Both the position numbers and the translations under genes were made by a program. From assembly GCA_903892515.1 (NCBI GenBank), contig CAITIS010000107.1:1-63698 (forward strand): a stretch of DNA of 63,698 bases, written 5' to 3'. The notes beneath the pieces were generated by a model, which saw nothing but the letters and a program-made list of their open reading frames with translations, had not been told where the DNA came from and made no database searches. Source of the stretch: an uncultured Planctomycetota bacterium (GTDB lineage: Bacteria > Planctomycetota > Phycisphaerae > SM23-33). Within the stretch, counting starts at the first letter, position 1. Each line of letters starts with the position of its first letter. Positions 34,780 to 46,350 of this stretch are shown one piece after another.

Positions 34780-35694
34780 TCACTTTACGTCCATGGACAT
34801 CCGCATGCCGAAGCGATCCATGCCTTGCGCCGAGCCTTCTGTGGCAGGCATGCTTACGCCCAAGACAAACATGGGTGGCCGGCTGCCCCAGGTAGCGCCG
34901 CGGAGGACGTAGTCCTTGACGGTTTCCGCCTGCGTGTCGCCGGGGTCGGCATTCCCTATCCGGCAGGGCTCCCACATCAGTCCATTGATGTCATACAGGC
35001 CCCAGGCATTGGGCTTCTTCAAGCCGACCGCGTGCATGGTTCCTCCCATGTTTTCGCGGTACCAGCAGTAGTCGCCCAGCTTGCTCTCGTCGTCGCCCCA
35101 GAAGTACTTGGTGTTCGCGCCCGCCCGGCAGGCATTATCCCACTGGGACTCGGTGGGCACGTGGATGTTCTTGCCAGTCTTGGTGGACGCCTTCCGAGCG
35201 AAGTCAACCGCGTCTCGCCAAGTGACACTGTTGACCGGGAACTGCTTGCCCTTTACGGAACTGGGATTTGTGCCCATGACCTGCTCGTACTGGGCCTGCG
35301 TAACCTTGTATACGGCCAAGTAGTAAGGTTGCGTGATGACCACCTCGCGCTGGCCCGCCATGAACTTGCCGGCGGGAATGAGGATGAACTTCATGCTGAC
35401 TTTATTGCCCAGGTCGATGACGACGTCCTTGGGAATGCCCAAAGTCTTGGCCGTTTCATTCTGCCGCCGGAGGGCCTCGCCGGCGTCAAAGGGAAATGCG
35501 CTGTAGGCCTCGGCGGGCCCGGTGGCGGCCTGGGATGTTGGCCGGGAGGCTGGGGCCGAGGTCGAGGCCGGAGGCTTGGGCGCATCGGCCAATGTAACGT
35601 AGGGCAGAAGGGCCAGCAGCACGGCGGCAGCCGGGCCGAAGTGCATGGTCCTGAAGCGATTGGAAGGACAGCCGAGCCGTAAGGCGGTTTTCAT
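34780..35694 (-). CDS. Exported SUMF1/formylglycine-generating-enzyme-like protein, 304 aa
   Basis: The signal peptide (ending VTLADAP) is followed by a Pro/Ser/Ala-rich linker, then an SUMF1 fold: YYLAVYKVTQAQYEQVMG, NSVTWRDAVDFA, VPTESQWDNACRAG and NAWGLYDINGLMWEPC. The C-terminal part, which in true formylglycine-generating enzymes holds the catalytic cysteines, has none here (VLRGATWGSRPP to the end). It is therefore more likely a binding or structural SUMF1-like protein, as is common in planctomycetes. ATG 35694 has AAAGGA upstream, which decides the start over the in-frame ATG at 35793. Confidence 0.82.
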   Translation of the reverse strand: MKTALRLGCPSNRFRTMHFGPAAAVLLALLPYVTLADAPKPPASTSAPASRPTSQAATGPAEAYSAFPFDAGEALRRQNETAKTLGIPKDVVIDLGNKVSMKFILIPAGKFMAGQREVVITQPYYLAVYKVTQAQYEQVMGTNPSSVKGKQFPVNSVTWRDAVDFARKASTKTGKNIHVPTESQWDNACRAGANTKYFWGDDESKLGDYCWYRENMGGTMHAVGLKKPNAWGLYDINGLMWEPCRIGNADPGDTQAETVKDYVLRGATWGSRPPMFVLGVSMPATEGSAQGMDRFGMRMSMDVK

Positions 35695-35918
35695 GCCAAA
35701 TCCTTTGTTTTCGAATGTCGCAAGCGGTTGCACTCGCCGACCTGTTTGTATCGGATTGTCTCGATTGAGCACAAGCCAAACCTTTTTGGACAATGTCCCA
35801 AAACAATCAGGTCATGGCGACATACTCGCGACCCTGGCTCGATCCGAACGAACAACAGGCGACGCAACGGGCTTGTCTGGCGGCCTGCGGTCGGGTATGA
35901 TCTACGGTTTGTCAGTAC

Positions 35919-38831
<2,913 letters not shown>

Positions 38832-39052
38832 GAAATCTCTCACGTACCAATAGTCGGTGGCGGGGGGCACATTCCCGTCGCGTAGCCGTTGGCCTACCCA
38901 ATGGGAGTGAGCTCTCCGTCCCCTTTACGCTTGACGCTTTTCTACACGTCGGGTAGCATCATTAGTTAGAGGCTTTGGGTGCGTGTGCAGCCTGGAGCAT
39001 CACGTTCACTCGCTGCGTTCTTGTCTGGCGACTTTGAAAAATGGAGAGAATC

Positions 39053-41314
39053 ATGAAGGCAGTATCCCGCCGCCGCTCTCGGTGTACGACCAACCCATCG
39101 CTGGAGACCCTTGAATCTCGCCTGCTGCTGAGTGCTTTCGTCAGCGCGGCCGGCAGCGGCAACTGGTCGTCTTTGAGCGCCTGGGCCACGCAGGATGGCG
39201 GGGCGGTCACGCGGATTCCGACCTCCGGCGATACCGTGACGATCAACGGCAAGATCACGGTGGATGTGGCCACCACCATCGGCACGGGCTCAGGCGATGC
39301 GATTACGCTGGGCAGCAGCACCAACATGGGCGACAAGGCCCTCTCCGTCGCGGCCCCGCTGATCGTGCAGGGCAACATAAAGAGTCAGGGCAAGAGCGTC
39401 GTTGACGTTCTGGCCGGCGCGGGCATGGACTTTGACGCCGCCGCCGGCGTCCAGCCGACCATCCACTGCGCTTATGGCAGCCAGATCAACCTGTACTTCC
39501 ACGGCACCGACGCCAATCACAGCTATCTGCGAACCAAGGCCGGCACGGCCGGCGGGACGCTCTACATCAGGCCGGATTCCGGCAGCAGCTTTGCAACGAA
39601 CGTGGGCGCGACGTACACGGACTTCGCCGACATCAACGGGCCCACTGGCGTGTTCGGCATGTACCTCTGGCCGGCCACCGGGGCGCTGTCCTCGACCATC
39701 GACCATTGCAGCTTCACGCGCACAAGCATCTACGTGCAGGTCTCTACCTCCTTGGACACGAACAGCACGGTCTTCACAATCTCCAACTCGAGCTTCACCC
39801 AGACCCCGACCGTCGCCTACGGTGACGGCTATACGGTCTGGCTCCAGGGCAGCAACCTGATCGACCTGACGGCCGACAGTCTTGATCCCAAAATGTACAT
39901 GCGGAGCGTGAGGAACGTGACGTCCTGCGTGTTCCGTGGCTCCGTGTACCAGGATCCGTACAACGTGCCGAACTTCATCACATGGTCGGACAACTTGTAC
40001 AACATTACCGATACTGCCAATGGGTATCTGAACACCCGGCCGGGAACGTACAACCGGACGTACTTTCTTTGCAATGTGCCTGACGCCAGCAACCCGCACA
40101 TCTCGATGCAGAACACAAACACCGCCTACAACCAGGTCATTTTCGACGTGCCGCTGGCGCACGACGTTGACGACGCCTGCATGATCCTTCAATCGGGCGT
40201 GGTGAATGATTCCGTCTCTCGGTGCCTGTCCCTGCCACACGTGGGCGGCAGCTTTATTGGCAGCGGCGTCTCGCTGAGCTTCGCATGCGGCATAAACATT
40301 GCGATTGATCACAACACCGTTGCCATCGGCAACCAACCGGGTGTGAAGTCCGATCCGAGTCACGGCGGCACGACCGGCGGCATTACGGAGTTCAAGAACA
40401 ACATCGGCTACACACCCGACGGCGTCACGGCAGGCGGCTCCTTGGTCTATGCCTACCCATCGACCTACATCGACGCCGTTGCACCGGGACAGTGTGACTA
40501 CAACGCAAAGTACAACACCGTCTACTCGATGACCACTACGGTCGCGCCGGGCGCGCATGACGTGAACGGCCAAAACCCCAACTTCATCGATCCGACGCGC
40601 GACTTGGTCAAGTTCTATCGGATGTTCTCGGGAATTACGCCGGGGCCGATCGCCGCGGACGTGCCGGCATCGTTCGAGTGGATATTCCAGCATCCCCAGA
40701 TGGTGCCCCAACTGATCGACTGGGTGTACAACGGCTACATCCCGACGAACATCGCCTATAAGGCCGCCAGCGACAACGTGGCGCCAACCAATGGCTGGAT
40801 CGGCGCCATGGAAGGCAAGCCCGTGGGCGATGCCAACCTGGACGGCAAGACGAACTTCCAGGATTACATCGTGCTGGAACGCAACTTTGGCCAGGCCAAC
40901 ATGGGCTGGGAAGGCGGCGATTTCAACAATGACGGCGTGGTGAATTTCCAGGATTACATCATTCTGGAGCGCAACTTCGGCACGTCGTACGTATCGGCCG
41001 CTCCGGCGCAGGATGTGGCATCGCCGCTCGAACTGGCCGCCCGCATCGCGCCGACTGGCGGAACCGATCTGCCGGCCTCGACGCCTGTTGTGGGCCCCGT
41101 GGCTCCGCTGTACATGGTGAATGGGACAACTACGACCAGCACGCCTTCGGTGCTGTTCTCGGCGTCCGGCCCGTTGGCCCTGCCCACGATGAGCAGCACG
41201 AGTCCGGCGCTTCGCACCGTGACCTGGGCCAAGGCGCAGAAGTGGCAAGTTCCTCCCGTAAAGGGCGCTGCCGATGCCTGCATGATCGATGTGCTGGGAG
41301 CGGCGGTTCTGTAA
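39053..41314 (+). CDS. LEPR-XLL beta-helix protein with dockerin pair, paralogue, 753 aa
   Basis: The basic N-terminus is followed by LETLESRLLLSAFVS, a LEPR-XLL box. The beta-helix body (GSGNWSSLSAWATQDGG onward) matches the protein at 4622-6907 throughout. Dockerin-like repeats are at about 592-645 (DANLDGKTNFQDYIVLE, DFNNDGVVNFQDYIILE). The tail ends MIDVLGAAVL and shares STPVVGP, GPLALPT, LRTVTW and PPVKG with the paralogue. GGAGAG just before ATG 39053 favours it over the in-frame ATG at 39041. The gene stands away from the secretome cluster, so the pair arose by duplication and transposition or rearrangement. Confidence 0.87.
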   Translation: MKAVSRRRSRCTTNPSLETLESRLLLSAFVSAAGSGNWSSLSAWATQDGGAVTRIPTSGDTVTINGKITVDVATTIGTGSGDAITLGSSTNMGDKALSVAAPLIVQGNIKSQGKSVVDVLAGAGMDFDAAAGVQPTIHCAYGSQINLYFHGTDANHSYLRTKAGTAGGTLYIRPDSGSSFATNVGATYTDFADINGPTGVFGMYLWPATGALSSTIDHCSFTRTSIYVQVSTSLDTNSTVFTISNSSFTQTPTVAYGDGYTVWLQGSNLIDLTADSLDPKMYMRSVRNVTSCVFRGSVYQDPYNVPNFITWSDNLYNITDTANGYLNTRPGTYNRTYFLCNVPDASNPHISMQNTNTAYNQVIFDVPLAHDVDDACMILQSGVVNDSVSRCLSLPHVGGSFIGSGVSLSFACGINIAIDHNTVAIGNQPGVKSDPSHGGTTGGITEFKNNIGYTPDGVTAGGSLVYAYPSTYIDAVAPGQCDYNAKYNTVYSMTTTVAPGAHDVNGQNPNFIDPTRDLVKFYRMFSGITPGPIAADVPASFEWIFQHPQMVPQLIDWVYNGYIPTNIAYKAASDNVAPTNGWIGAMEGKPVGDANLDGKTNFQDYIVLERNFGQANMGWEGGDFNNDGVVNFQDYIILERNFGTSYVSAAPAQDVASPLELAARIAPTGGTDLPASTPVVGPVAPLYMVNGTTTTSTPSVLFSASGPLALPTMSSTSPALRTVTWAKAQKWQVPPVKGAADACMIDVLGAAVL

Positions 41315-41327
41315 CTGGCTTTGTTGA

Positions 41328-41404
41328 GGGTGCCACACCTGCGGAGTGTGCAGGTGTGAGAGTGTTCAGTGGCAGCACGGCTGCAAATGCCGCAGCCGTG
41401 GCAG
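41328..41404 (+). repeat. Double-hairpin dispersed repeat, copy 1 (forward)
   Basis: GGTGCCACACCTGCGGAGTG pairs partly with GCAGGTGTG to form hairpin one. GCACGGCTGCAAATGCCGCA with GCCGTG forms hairpin two. The same element lies in the opposite orientation at 48880-48951, just after riboflavin synthase. Confidence 0.7.
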
Positions 41405-41513
41405 CGGGCAAGGGGCAGCGTGGCTGCTGGACTACGCAGGCCACGGCACCCGGACGAGCGTCGCACCCGACGAGTAGCGTAGCAACGCGGGCAAGCCTGC
41501 CCGTTCTATAAGA

Positions 41514-41557
41514 ACAAAAAACGCGGCGAGTCCTTGGGACTCGCCGCGTTTGTTTTT
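41514..41557. terminator. Bidirectional terminator between convergent genes
   Basis: A perfect 13-base stem (ACGCGGCGAGTCC / GGACTCGCCGCGT) with a 3-base loop lies between an A-run on the left and TTTGTTTTT on the right. It serves the exoprotein gene ending at 41314 and the kinase gene ending at 41571. Confidence 0.88.
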
Positions 41558-41570
41558 CAGAACCAGACTG

Positions 41571-42650
41571 CTACCGGCGTACGCGGGCGTTGCCCTGCCA
41601 GATGCTCCAGAGTTGTTCCTCGTCGGCCGGTTGGGCGTAGTCGGTCATCATGGTGGTGGCCAGGGCACCGGCGGCCCAGCCGAACTGCACCCACTTTTGG
41701 GGCTCCCAGCCACGCAGGATGGCGTACAGCATGCCGCCGACGAAGCCGTCGCCGCCGCCGATGCGGTCCAGCACGTTGATCTCGCGCGGCTCGACTACGT
41801 GCCACTGGCCGCCCTCGTACATGATCGCGCCCCACAGGTGCGTGTTCACGCTGACGACCTCGCGCAGCGTGGTGGCGAAGACACTAACCTTCGGGAAACG
41901 CTGGCGGGCGGCGTCGATCATCTTCTTGAAGCCGTCGATCTTGGCGGCCAGGCCCTTGCCGCCGGCCTCGGGACCTTCGATGCCCAGGCAGAGTTGGAAG
42001 TCCTCTTCGTTGCCCACCAGGACGTCGGCGGCCTCGGCGATCTCCAGGAATATCTTGCTCAGCTCGGCTTGGCGGTTCTTCCAGAACGACGCCCGGTAGT
42101 TCAGGTCGAAGCAGATGCGGCTGCCGTGCTTCTTGGCGGCCCGGGCCAGCTCGACGCAGAAGGTGCCCGTCTCGGGCGACAGGGCGGCGATCAGCCCCGA
42201 CAGGTGGACGATCTGCACGCCTTCCTTGGCGAAGATGCGCTCGAAATCGAAATCCTTGACGTTGAGCGTCCGGCCAACTTCGCCGGCGCGGTCGTTGTGC
42301 ACGCGTGGCCCGCGCGAGCCGCAACCGCTGTCGGCCAGGTTGAACTGGTGACGGTAGCCCCACGGGTCGCCTTGCTCGACTTCCTTGCCTTCATAGGCCA
42401 TGTGTCGGCTGGCGAGGTTGTCCTGGATGAAACGGGCGATGGGGCTGCCTTTGACGAAGGTGGTGAGGACTTTGACCGGCAGGCCGAGATAGGCTGCGAC
42501 GCTGGCAACGTTGGTCTCGGCGCTGGTGGCCTGCATCATGAGGGTGTCGCTGCAGTGCATGGGCTGGCCGTTGAGGGGGGTCAGGCGGACGCCCATGCTG
42601 GTGGGGACCAGCAGCGAGTACGAAAAGTCTTTGCGCAGTTGAATGCTCAC
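41571..42650 (-). CDS. PfkB-family sugar kinase, probably 2-keto-3-deoxygluconate kinase, 359 aa
   Basis: The PfkB C-terminal signature with the catalytic base is GGGDGFVGGMLYAIL. The N-terminal half has SAETNVASVAAYLGLPVKVL and the middle FDLNYRASFWKNRQ, as in KdgK-type kinases. The length is slightly above the usual 310-340. The start is GTG at 42650, with AAGGAG 6-7 bases upstream; the open frame continues back to 42731 without a ribosome binding site. KdgK phosphorylates 2-keto-3-deoxygluconate in pectin/uronate breakdown. The substrate is inferred from similarity and other hexose acids are possible. Confidence 0.82.
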   Translation of the reverse strand: MSIQLRKDFSYSLLVPTSMGVRLTPLNGQPMHCSDTLMMQATSAETNVASVAAYLGLPVKVLTTFVKGSPIARFIQDNLASRHMAYEGKEVEQGDPWGYRHQFNLADSGCGSRGPRVHNDRAGEVGRTLNVKDFDFERIFAKEGVQIVHLSGLIAALSPETGTFCVELARAAKKHGSRICFDLNYRASFWKNRQAELSKIFLEIAEAADVLVGNEEDFQLCLGIEGPEAGGKGLAAKIDGFKKMIDAARQRFPKVSVFATTLREVVSVNTHLWGAIMYEGGQWHVVEPREINVLDRIGGGDGFVGGMLYAILRGWEPQKWVQFGWAAGALATTMMTDYAQPADEEQLWSIWQGNARVRR

Positions 42651-43180
42651 ACGAAACTCCTTGTCTGGCTGTGACGGTTCAATGAGCGGTAGATTGTCCG
42701 CGCCGAGGCCATGCGAGGCAAGAGCGCACACGAGGTGATGTTGCCCGTGCTGCGTTTTTCAACGGCCGTCAAGCCCGAAGGGCTGGAAGAGTCCAGCCCA
42801 GGGCGGAGCGAAGCGCCGCCCTGGGTTGGCAGGGATCTGACGATGTTAGCCCTGACAGGGCGGGAGACCGCTTTGCCTCTCGCGCCCTGACAGGGCTTGG
42901 CGGTGTGGCGCGTGTTTACCTGGGGCGTTGCCCCAGGCTGTACGCTCTCAGCCCTTCGGGCTGCAAGAGCCAGCTCAAGAGGCGGCGGCATCATCCAGCC
43001 CCCCAGTGGCGTCTAGAGCCTTCCGCCAGGACCGGACAATACCAACGGCCGATGCCAGACTGCGGATTTTGTGGTTTCCCTGGCGGGTATTTGCTGATAA
43101 ATATCAGCAGTCTTGGGCCTCGCTTAGATAGGTCTGGCGCGAGCCATCGCGCCGGATTCGGTGGCCCTTAAAGGAGTCAG
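42651..43180 (+). other. Divergent intergenic region with structured repeat
   Basis: This 530-base space separates the divergent kinase and TolC-type genes. It contains the multi-hairpin repeat at 42772-42962. The remaining 220 bases before 43181 hold the TolC-type leader; TATTTGCTGATAAATATCAGCAG is a short palindromic A/T-rich stretch in it (about 43087-43109). No gene is seen. Confidence 0.6.
42772..42962 (+). repeat. Multi-hairpin dispersed repeat, copy 1 (other copy 58601-58786)
   Basis: The ends are AGCCCGAAGGGCT and AGCCCTTCGGGCT, each itself a hairpin. In between lie CCAGCCCAGGGCGGAGCGAA-type, GCCCTGACAGGGC and CCTGGGGCGTTGCCCCAGG hairpins, so the unit could fold into five stems. It has no coding capacity. 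Confidence 0.8.
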
Positions 43181-44941
43181 GTGAAGAACATGAGCCTTGG
43201 CCGATTTAAGTCTTCCGCGGTGACCGTTGCGTATGTGCTGGGGTGCATGATGCTGACAAGTTGCGTCAGCCCCGGCAAGTTGGACAAGACGCTGCTGACG
43301 CAGTACCAGCAGGGCTTGCAGAAGCAGGGGCCGCAGGCCCGCGCTGGCCAAGAGGGGCTGGACCTGCTTCGCCCCATGCCTACGCCGGCCGATCCCAAGT
43401 TCACCTTCGTCAAGGATCCCGTGACCGGCAGGGAAGCGGTGCTGCTGTCGCTGGATGAGGCCATTCGCCTGACCGTCAAGAACAGCCTGGATATCCGCAT
43501 CACCGGCTACGACGCCGCGATTTCGCGCGAGCAGATGACGCAGGCGGCCTCGGCCTTCGACTGGACCGTCTTTGGCAGCTACAACCACAACGTCATCGAC
43601 CAGCAGATACCCGCGCCGCTTTTCAATATCAGCAACCCCAGCTACCAGGAAACGGACACGCTCGAACTGGGCGTCAAGGAAACCAACCCGCTGGGCGGGC
43701 AGTTCCAGGCCAAGTGGGATGCCACGCGCTCTTATGATCGGGGCGCGAATGCCTCGCTGCCGGGATACCCGAACTGGGAGTCCCTATCGACTTTCCAGAT
43801 CACCCAGCCATTGCTGCGCAGCTTCGGCACGGACTTTAACATGTCGCAACTTTACCTGGCGCGGCTTGGCAGCAAGAGCGCGTACGCGGCCTTCCGGCAG
43901 AGAGTGCAAGAGACCATCGACAACGTCGAGATCGCGTACTGGAACCTCGTCCAGGTGCGCGGCACGCTGGTTATTCTGCAGGCGGTGCTGCAGGAGGCGC
44001 AGGACACGCTGGCCAAGTTGGAGAAGCGAACCGAACTGGACGTGGCCCGCAACCTGGAATACAAGCAGACTTTAGCGGCCGTCAAGACGCGCGAGGCCAA
44101 CGTGATCGCCGAGGCCAAGCTGGTGGGCGACGCTGAAGACGCCCTGGCCAGGCTGCTGGCGGATTCGCGGCTCAACGCCATGCGCAGCTACGGCATCAAG
44201 CCCGACGTGGATGACCCGCCGATCAGCGAAATCGACATCGACCGCACCGGCCAGCTTCTCTCGGCCGTGCGGTACAACCCGACGCTCGAACAGGCCCGCT
44301 ATGCCATCCAGAGCGCCGATGTCCAGATCAGCGCCGCCAAGAACCAGGCGCTGCCGGGACTGAACCTGAACGCATCCATCGCGCCGCAAGGGCTCACCAG
44401 CAACCTGCCTGAAGCCATCAGCAATCAGTGGCGAGCCGACCACATCGACTGGGCGGTCGGCGTGGCTTGGGAATACCCCATCGGCAACCGCGGCCCCGAG
44501 GCCCTGGTCCGCCAGCGCAAGTTCGAAAAGCAGAAGGCCATCACTGATCTGCAGAACGTGGCCGACCAGTTGGCCACGCAGATTGACGAGGCGATCCGCC
44601 TGACGCACGCGGCCGTGCAGGAATACGGCAAGCAGCGCGAGGCCGCCCAGGCCAATACCGACTACCTGGCCGCCCTGGATGCCGCCCTGGAAGTTGGCAA
44701 GCAATCCTACCTGGTGCTGCTCCAGCAGAAGCTCCAGGCGCAGGACAATCGCGGCCAGGCCCGCACGGCGGCCCTGATATCGCAGGTGCTCTACCACCAG
44801 GCGTTGTCGCGGCTGTCGCGCCTGACCGGCACGACCATGCAGCAGCACAATATTCAGCTGGCCGTCGAGGCGGTCATCGACATCAAGCCCGAAACGGCGC
44901 AGAAGGCCGAGAAGAACGCCGCGAAGAATGAGACGAAGTAG
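43181..44941 (+). CDS. TolC-family outer-membrane efflux lipoprotein, 586 aa
   Basis: The lipobox LTSC near residue 27 marks a lipoprotein, followed by outer-membrane efflux protein repeats: LDEAIRLTVKNSLDIRI in the first half and the helical repeat LDVARNLEYKQTLAAVKTRE. The second half repeats the pattern (DEAIRLTHAAVQEY). It would form the outer-membrane channel of a tripartite pump or type I secretion system. No inner-membrane pump or adaptor gene lies next to it. GTG 43181 is chosen because AAAGGAG ends 4-5 bases upstream; ATG 43190 is possible. Confidence 0.85.
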   Translation: MKNMSLGRFKSSAVTVAYVLGCMMLTSCVSPGKLDKTLLTQYQQGLQKQGPQARAGQEGLDLLRPMPTPADPKFTFVKDPVTGREAVLLSLDEAIRLTVKNSLDIRITGYDAAISREQMTQAASAFDWTVFGSYNHNVIDQQIPAPLFNISNPSYQETDTLELGVKETNPLGGQFQAKWDATRSYDRGANASLPGYPNWESLSTFQITQPLLRSFGTDFNMSQLYLARLGSKSAYAAFRQRVQETIDNVEIAYWNLVQVRGTLVILQAVLQEAQDTLAKLEKRTELDVARNLEYKQTLAAVKTREANVIAEAKLVGDAEDALARLLADSRLNAMRSYGIKPDVDDPPISEIDIDRTGQLLSAVRYNPTLEQARYAIQSADVQISAAKNQALPGLNLNASIAPQGLTSNLPEAISNQWRADHIDWAVGVAWEYPIGNRGPEALVRQRKFEKQKAITDLQNVADQLATQIDEAIRLTHAAVQEYGKQREAAQANTDYLAALDAALEVGKQSYLVLLQQKLQAQDNRGQARTAALISQVLYHQALSRLSRLTGTTMQQHNIQLAVEAVIDIKPETAQKAEKNAAKNETK

Positions 44942-45273
44942 CGCCAAGTTCCAGTGGTCGTCCATTACGAAAACTGCGAGCAAGGGTGCCGTGGTTTGCG
45001 GAGTCCTGAAAGGACGAAGCAACCACGTTTGTCAGGGGGAAGAAATGCGGAGTGGCCCAGACACAGCGGGCCAGCCGCCGAGCGGTGACGTGCGTGCATT
45101 CTCCAGGGCCGGCGGACTCGTTCGAGCTTTATCGCGGCCGCTTTGCCTTCACGATTTGCTTTTTCCGCTCCCCCAGACCGGCACATCTCGCTAAGTTTTC
45201 AAAAGTTTCCAAGAATTGCTATTTCACAGTGACACAACGCTGTCACTGCAACTTCGCATAAGAGGAACCCTGG
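44942..45273 (+). other. Intergenic region with hairpin and operator-like inverted repeat
   Basis: This 332-base gap holds an interrupted hairpin at 44990-45027 (GTGGTTTGC and GAAGCAACCAC around GTCCTGAAAGGAC), a likely transcript end for the TolC-type gene. It also holds the inverted repeat at 45227-45248 in front of the WYL regulator. Confidence 0.6.
45227..45248 (+). promoter_or_regulatory. Inverted repeat upstream of WYL regulator
   Basis: CAGTGACA (45227-45234) and TGTCACTG (45241-45248) form a perfect inverted repeat with a 6-base spacer, 25 bases before the start codon. Its position suits autoregulation. The half-site also occurs in the palindromes at 33223-33282. Confidence 0.5.
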
Positions 45274-46239
45274 ATGAGCGTCAGTCGAATCTACAGGTTG
45301 TTGCGGCTCATAACGATGTTGCAGAGCGGGCAGACCTTTACGGCCGATGAGCTGGCAACGGAGTTGCAGGTCAGCCGCCGAACCGTTTTTCGGGACATGA
45401 ACGTGCTGGAGATGGCCCACATTCCGTACTACTTCGACCGCGATCAGGGCACGTATCGCATCCAGCAGCACTTCTTCCTGGCGCCGCTGAATCTGACGTT
45501 GAACGAGGCGCTGTCGTTGTTGGTGTCGGTGCGGCGGGTGAGGAATTCGGCCCTTAGGCCGTTGGCGGCATCGAGTCAGCGGGCGGCACTGAAGCTCGAA
45601 AGCGTGCTGCCATCGGCCGTGCGCCAATACGTCGGCGAAGTCATGGAGAAACTCGACCTGGTCAGCCAGCCGGTCTCGCGGCAGGAGGGGCTCGAGGATG
45701 TCTTCGACCGGCTGCTGGGCGCGATCGCGCAAGGCCGCAGTTGTCGGATGACCTATATCAGCTTTCAGGAACGCAAGCCGATCAACCTGAAGATCGACCC
45801 GCTGCGCCTGACCTTTGTGGGACGCTCCTGGTACGTGCTGGGGCATTCTCACCTGCACGCCCAGCGGCGGACGTTCAAGCTGGGCCGGATCAAGAAGCTG
45901 ACGGTGCTGGAGGATCGCTTCGACCCCAGCGTCAGCAGCGTTCCGCCCGAGCCGTTCGGCCAGGCTTGGCAGATGATTCCTGAGGGCCGGCTGCACGACG
46001 TGCATTTGCACTTTGGTGCCAAGGTGGCCGGCAATGTGGCCGAGATCAACTGGCACGCCAGCCAGCAGGTGACGTGGAACGCCGACGGCACGATGGACTT
46101 CAAGGTCCGCGTCGACGGGCTGGGAGAGATCAGCTGGTGGGTTCTGGGCTACGGCGAGCACGTGAAAGTCATCGCGCCGGCGGAACTGGCCAACCGCGTT
46201 TGCGAAGCGGCGCAGAAGGTTGCCTCGAAGTACCAATGA
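45274..46239 (+). CDS. HTH-WYL transcriptional regulator, 321 aa
   Basis: The N-terminal winged helix (RIYRLLRLITMLQSGQTFTA, then LQVSRRTVFRDMNVLE) is of the DeoR/HTH_11 type. Residues about 145-230 are a WYL domain (CRMTYISFQERKPINLKIDP, then RSWYVLGHSH and FKLGRIKKL), followed by the C-terminal extension typical of the family. WYL proteins bind nucleic-acid-like or nucleotide ligands and often regulate defence or DNA-damage genes. AGAGGA precedes the ATG by about 9 bases. It is followed by an IS element, not an operon. Confidence 0.9.
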   Translation: MSVSRIYRLLRLITMLQSGQTFTADELATELQVSRRTVFRDMNVLEMAHIPYYFDRDQGTYRIQQHFFLAPLNLTLNEALSLLVSVRRVRNSALRPLAASSQRAALKLESVLPSAVRQYVGEVMEKLDLVSQPVSRQEGLEDVFDRLLGAIAQGRSCRMTYISFQERKPINLKIDPLRLTFVGRSWYVLGHSHLHAQRRTFKLGRIKKLTVLEDRFDPSVSSVPPEPFGQAWQMIPEGRLHDVHLHFGAKVAGNVAEINWHASQQVTWNADGTMDFKVRVDGLGEISWWVLGYGEHVKVIAPAELANRVCEAAQKVASKYQ

Positions 46240-46301
46240 TTGAACTTGCTCGCCGGGGCGCACGGGGGGCGTTCCGGCGTCCTTTTCTTGATCCACGGAT
46301 T

Positions 46302-46350
46302 ACGATCCGCAGATTACGCAGATTGGCGCAGACTGGCGCGATTGACGCAG
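46302..46350 (+). repeat. Imperfect CGCAGATT/GCGCAGA tandem array beside the IS
   Basis: Units such as CCGCAGATTA, CGCAGATTGG, CGCAGACTGG and TGACGCAGA follow one another. The array resumes as GACGCAGATTTG after the IS at 47379, so the insertion split it. Confidence 0.6.
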
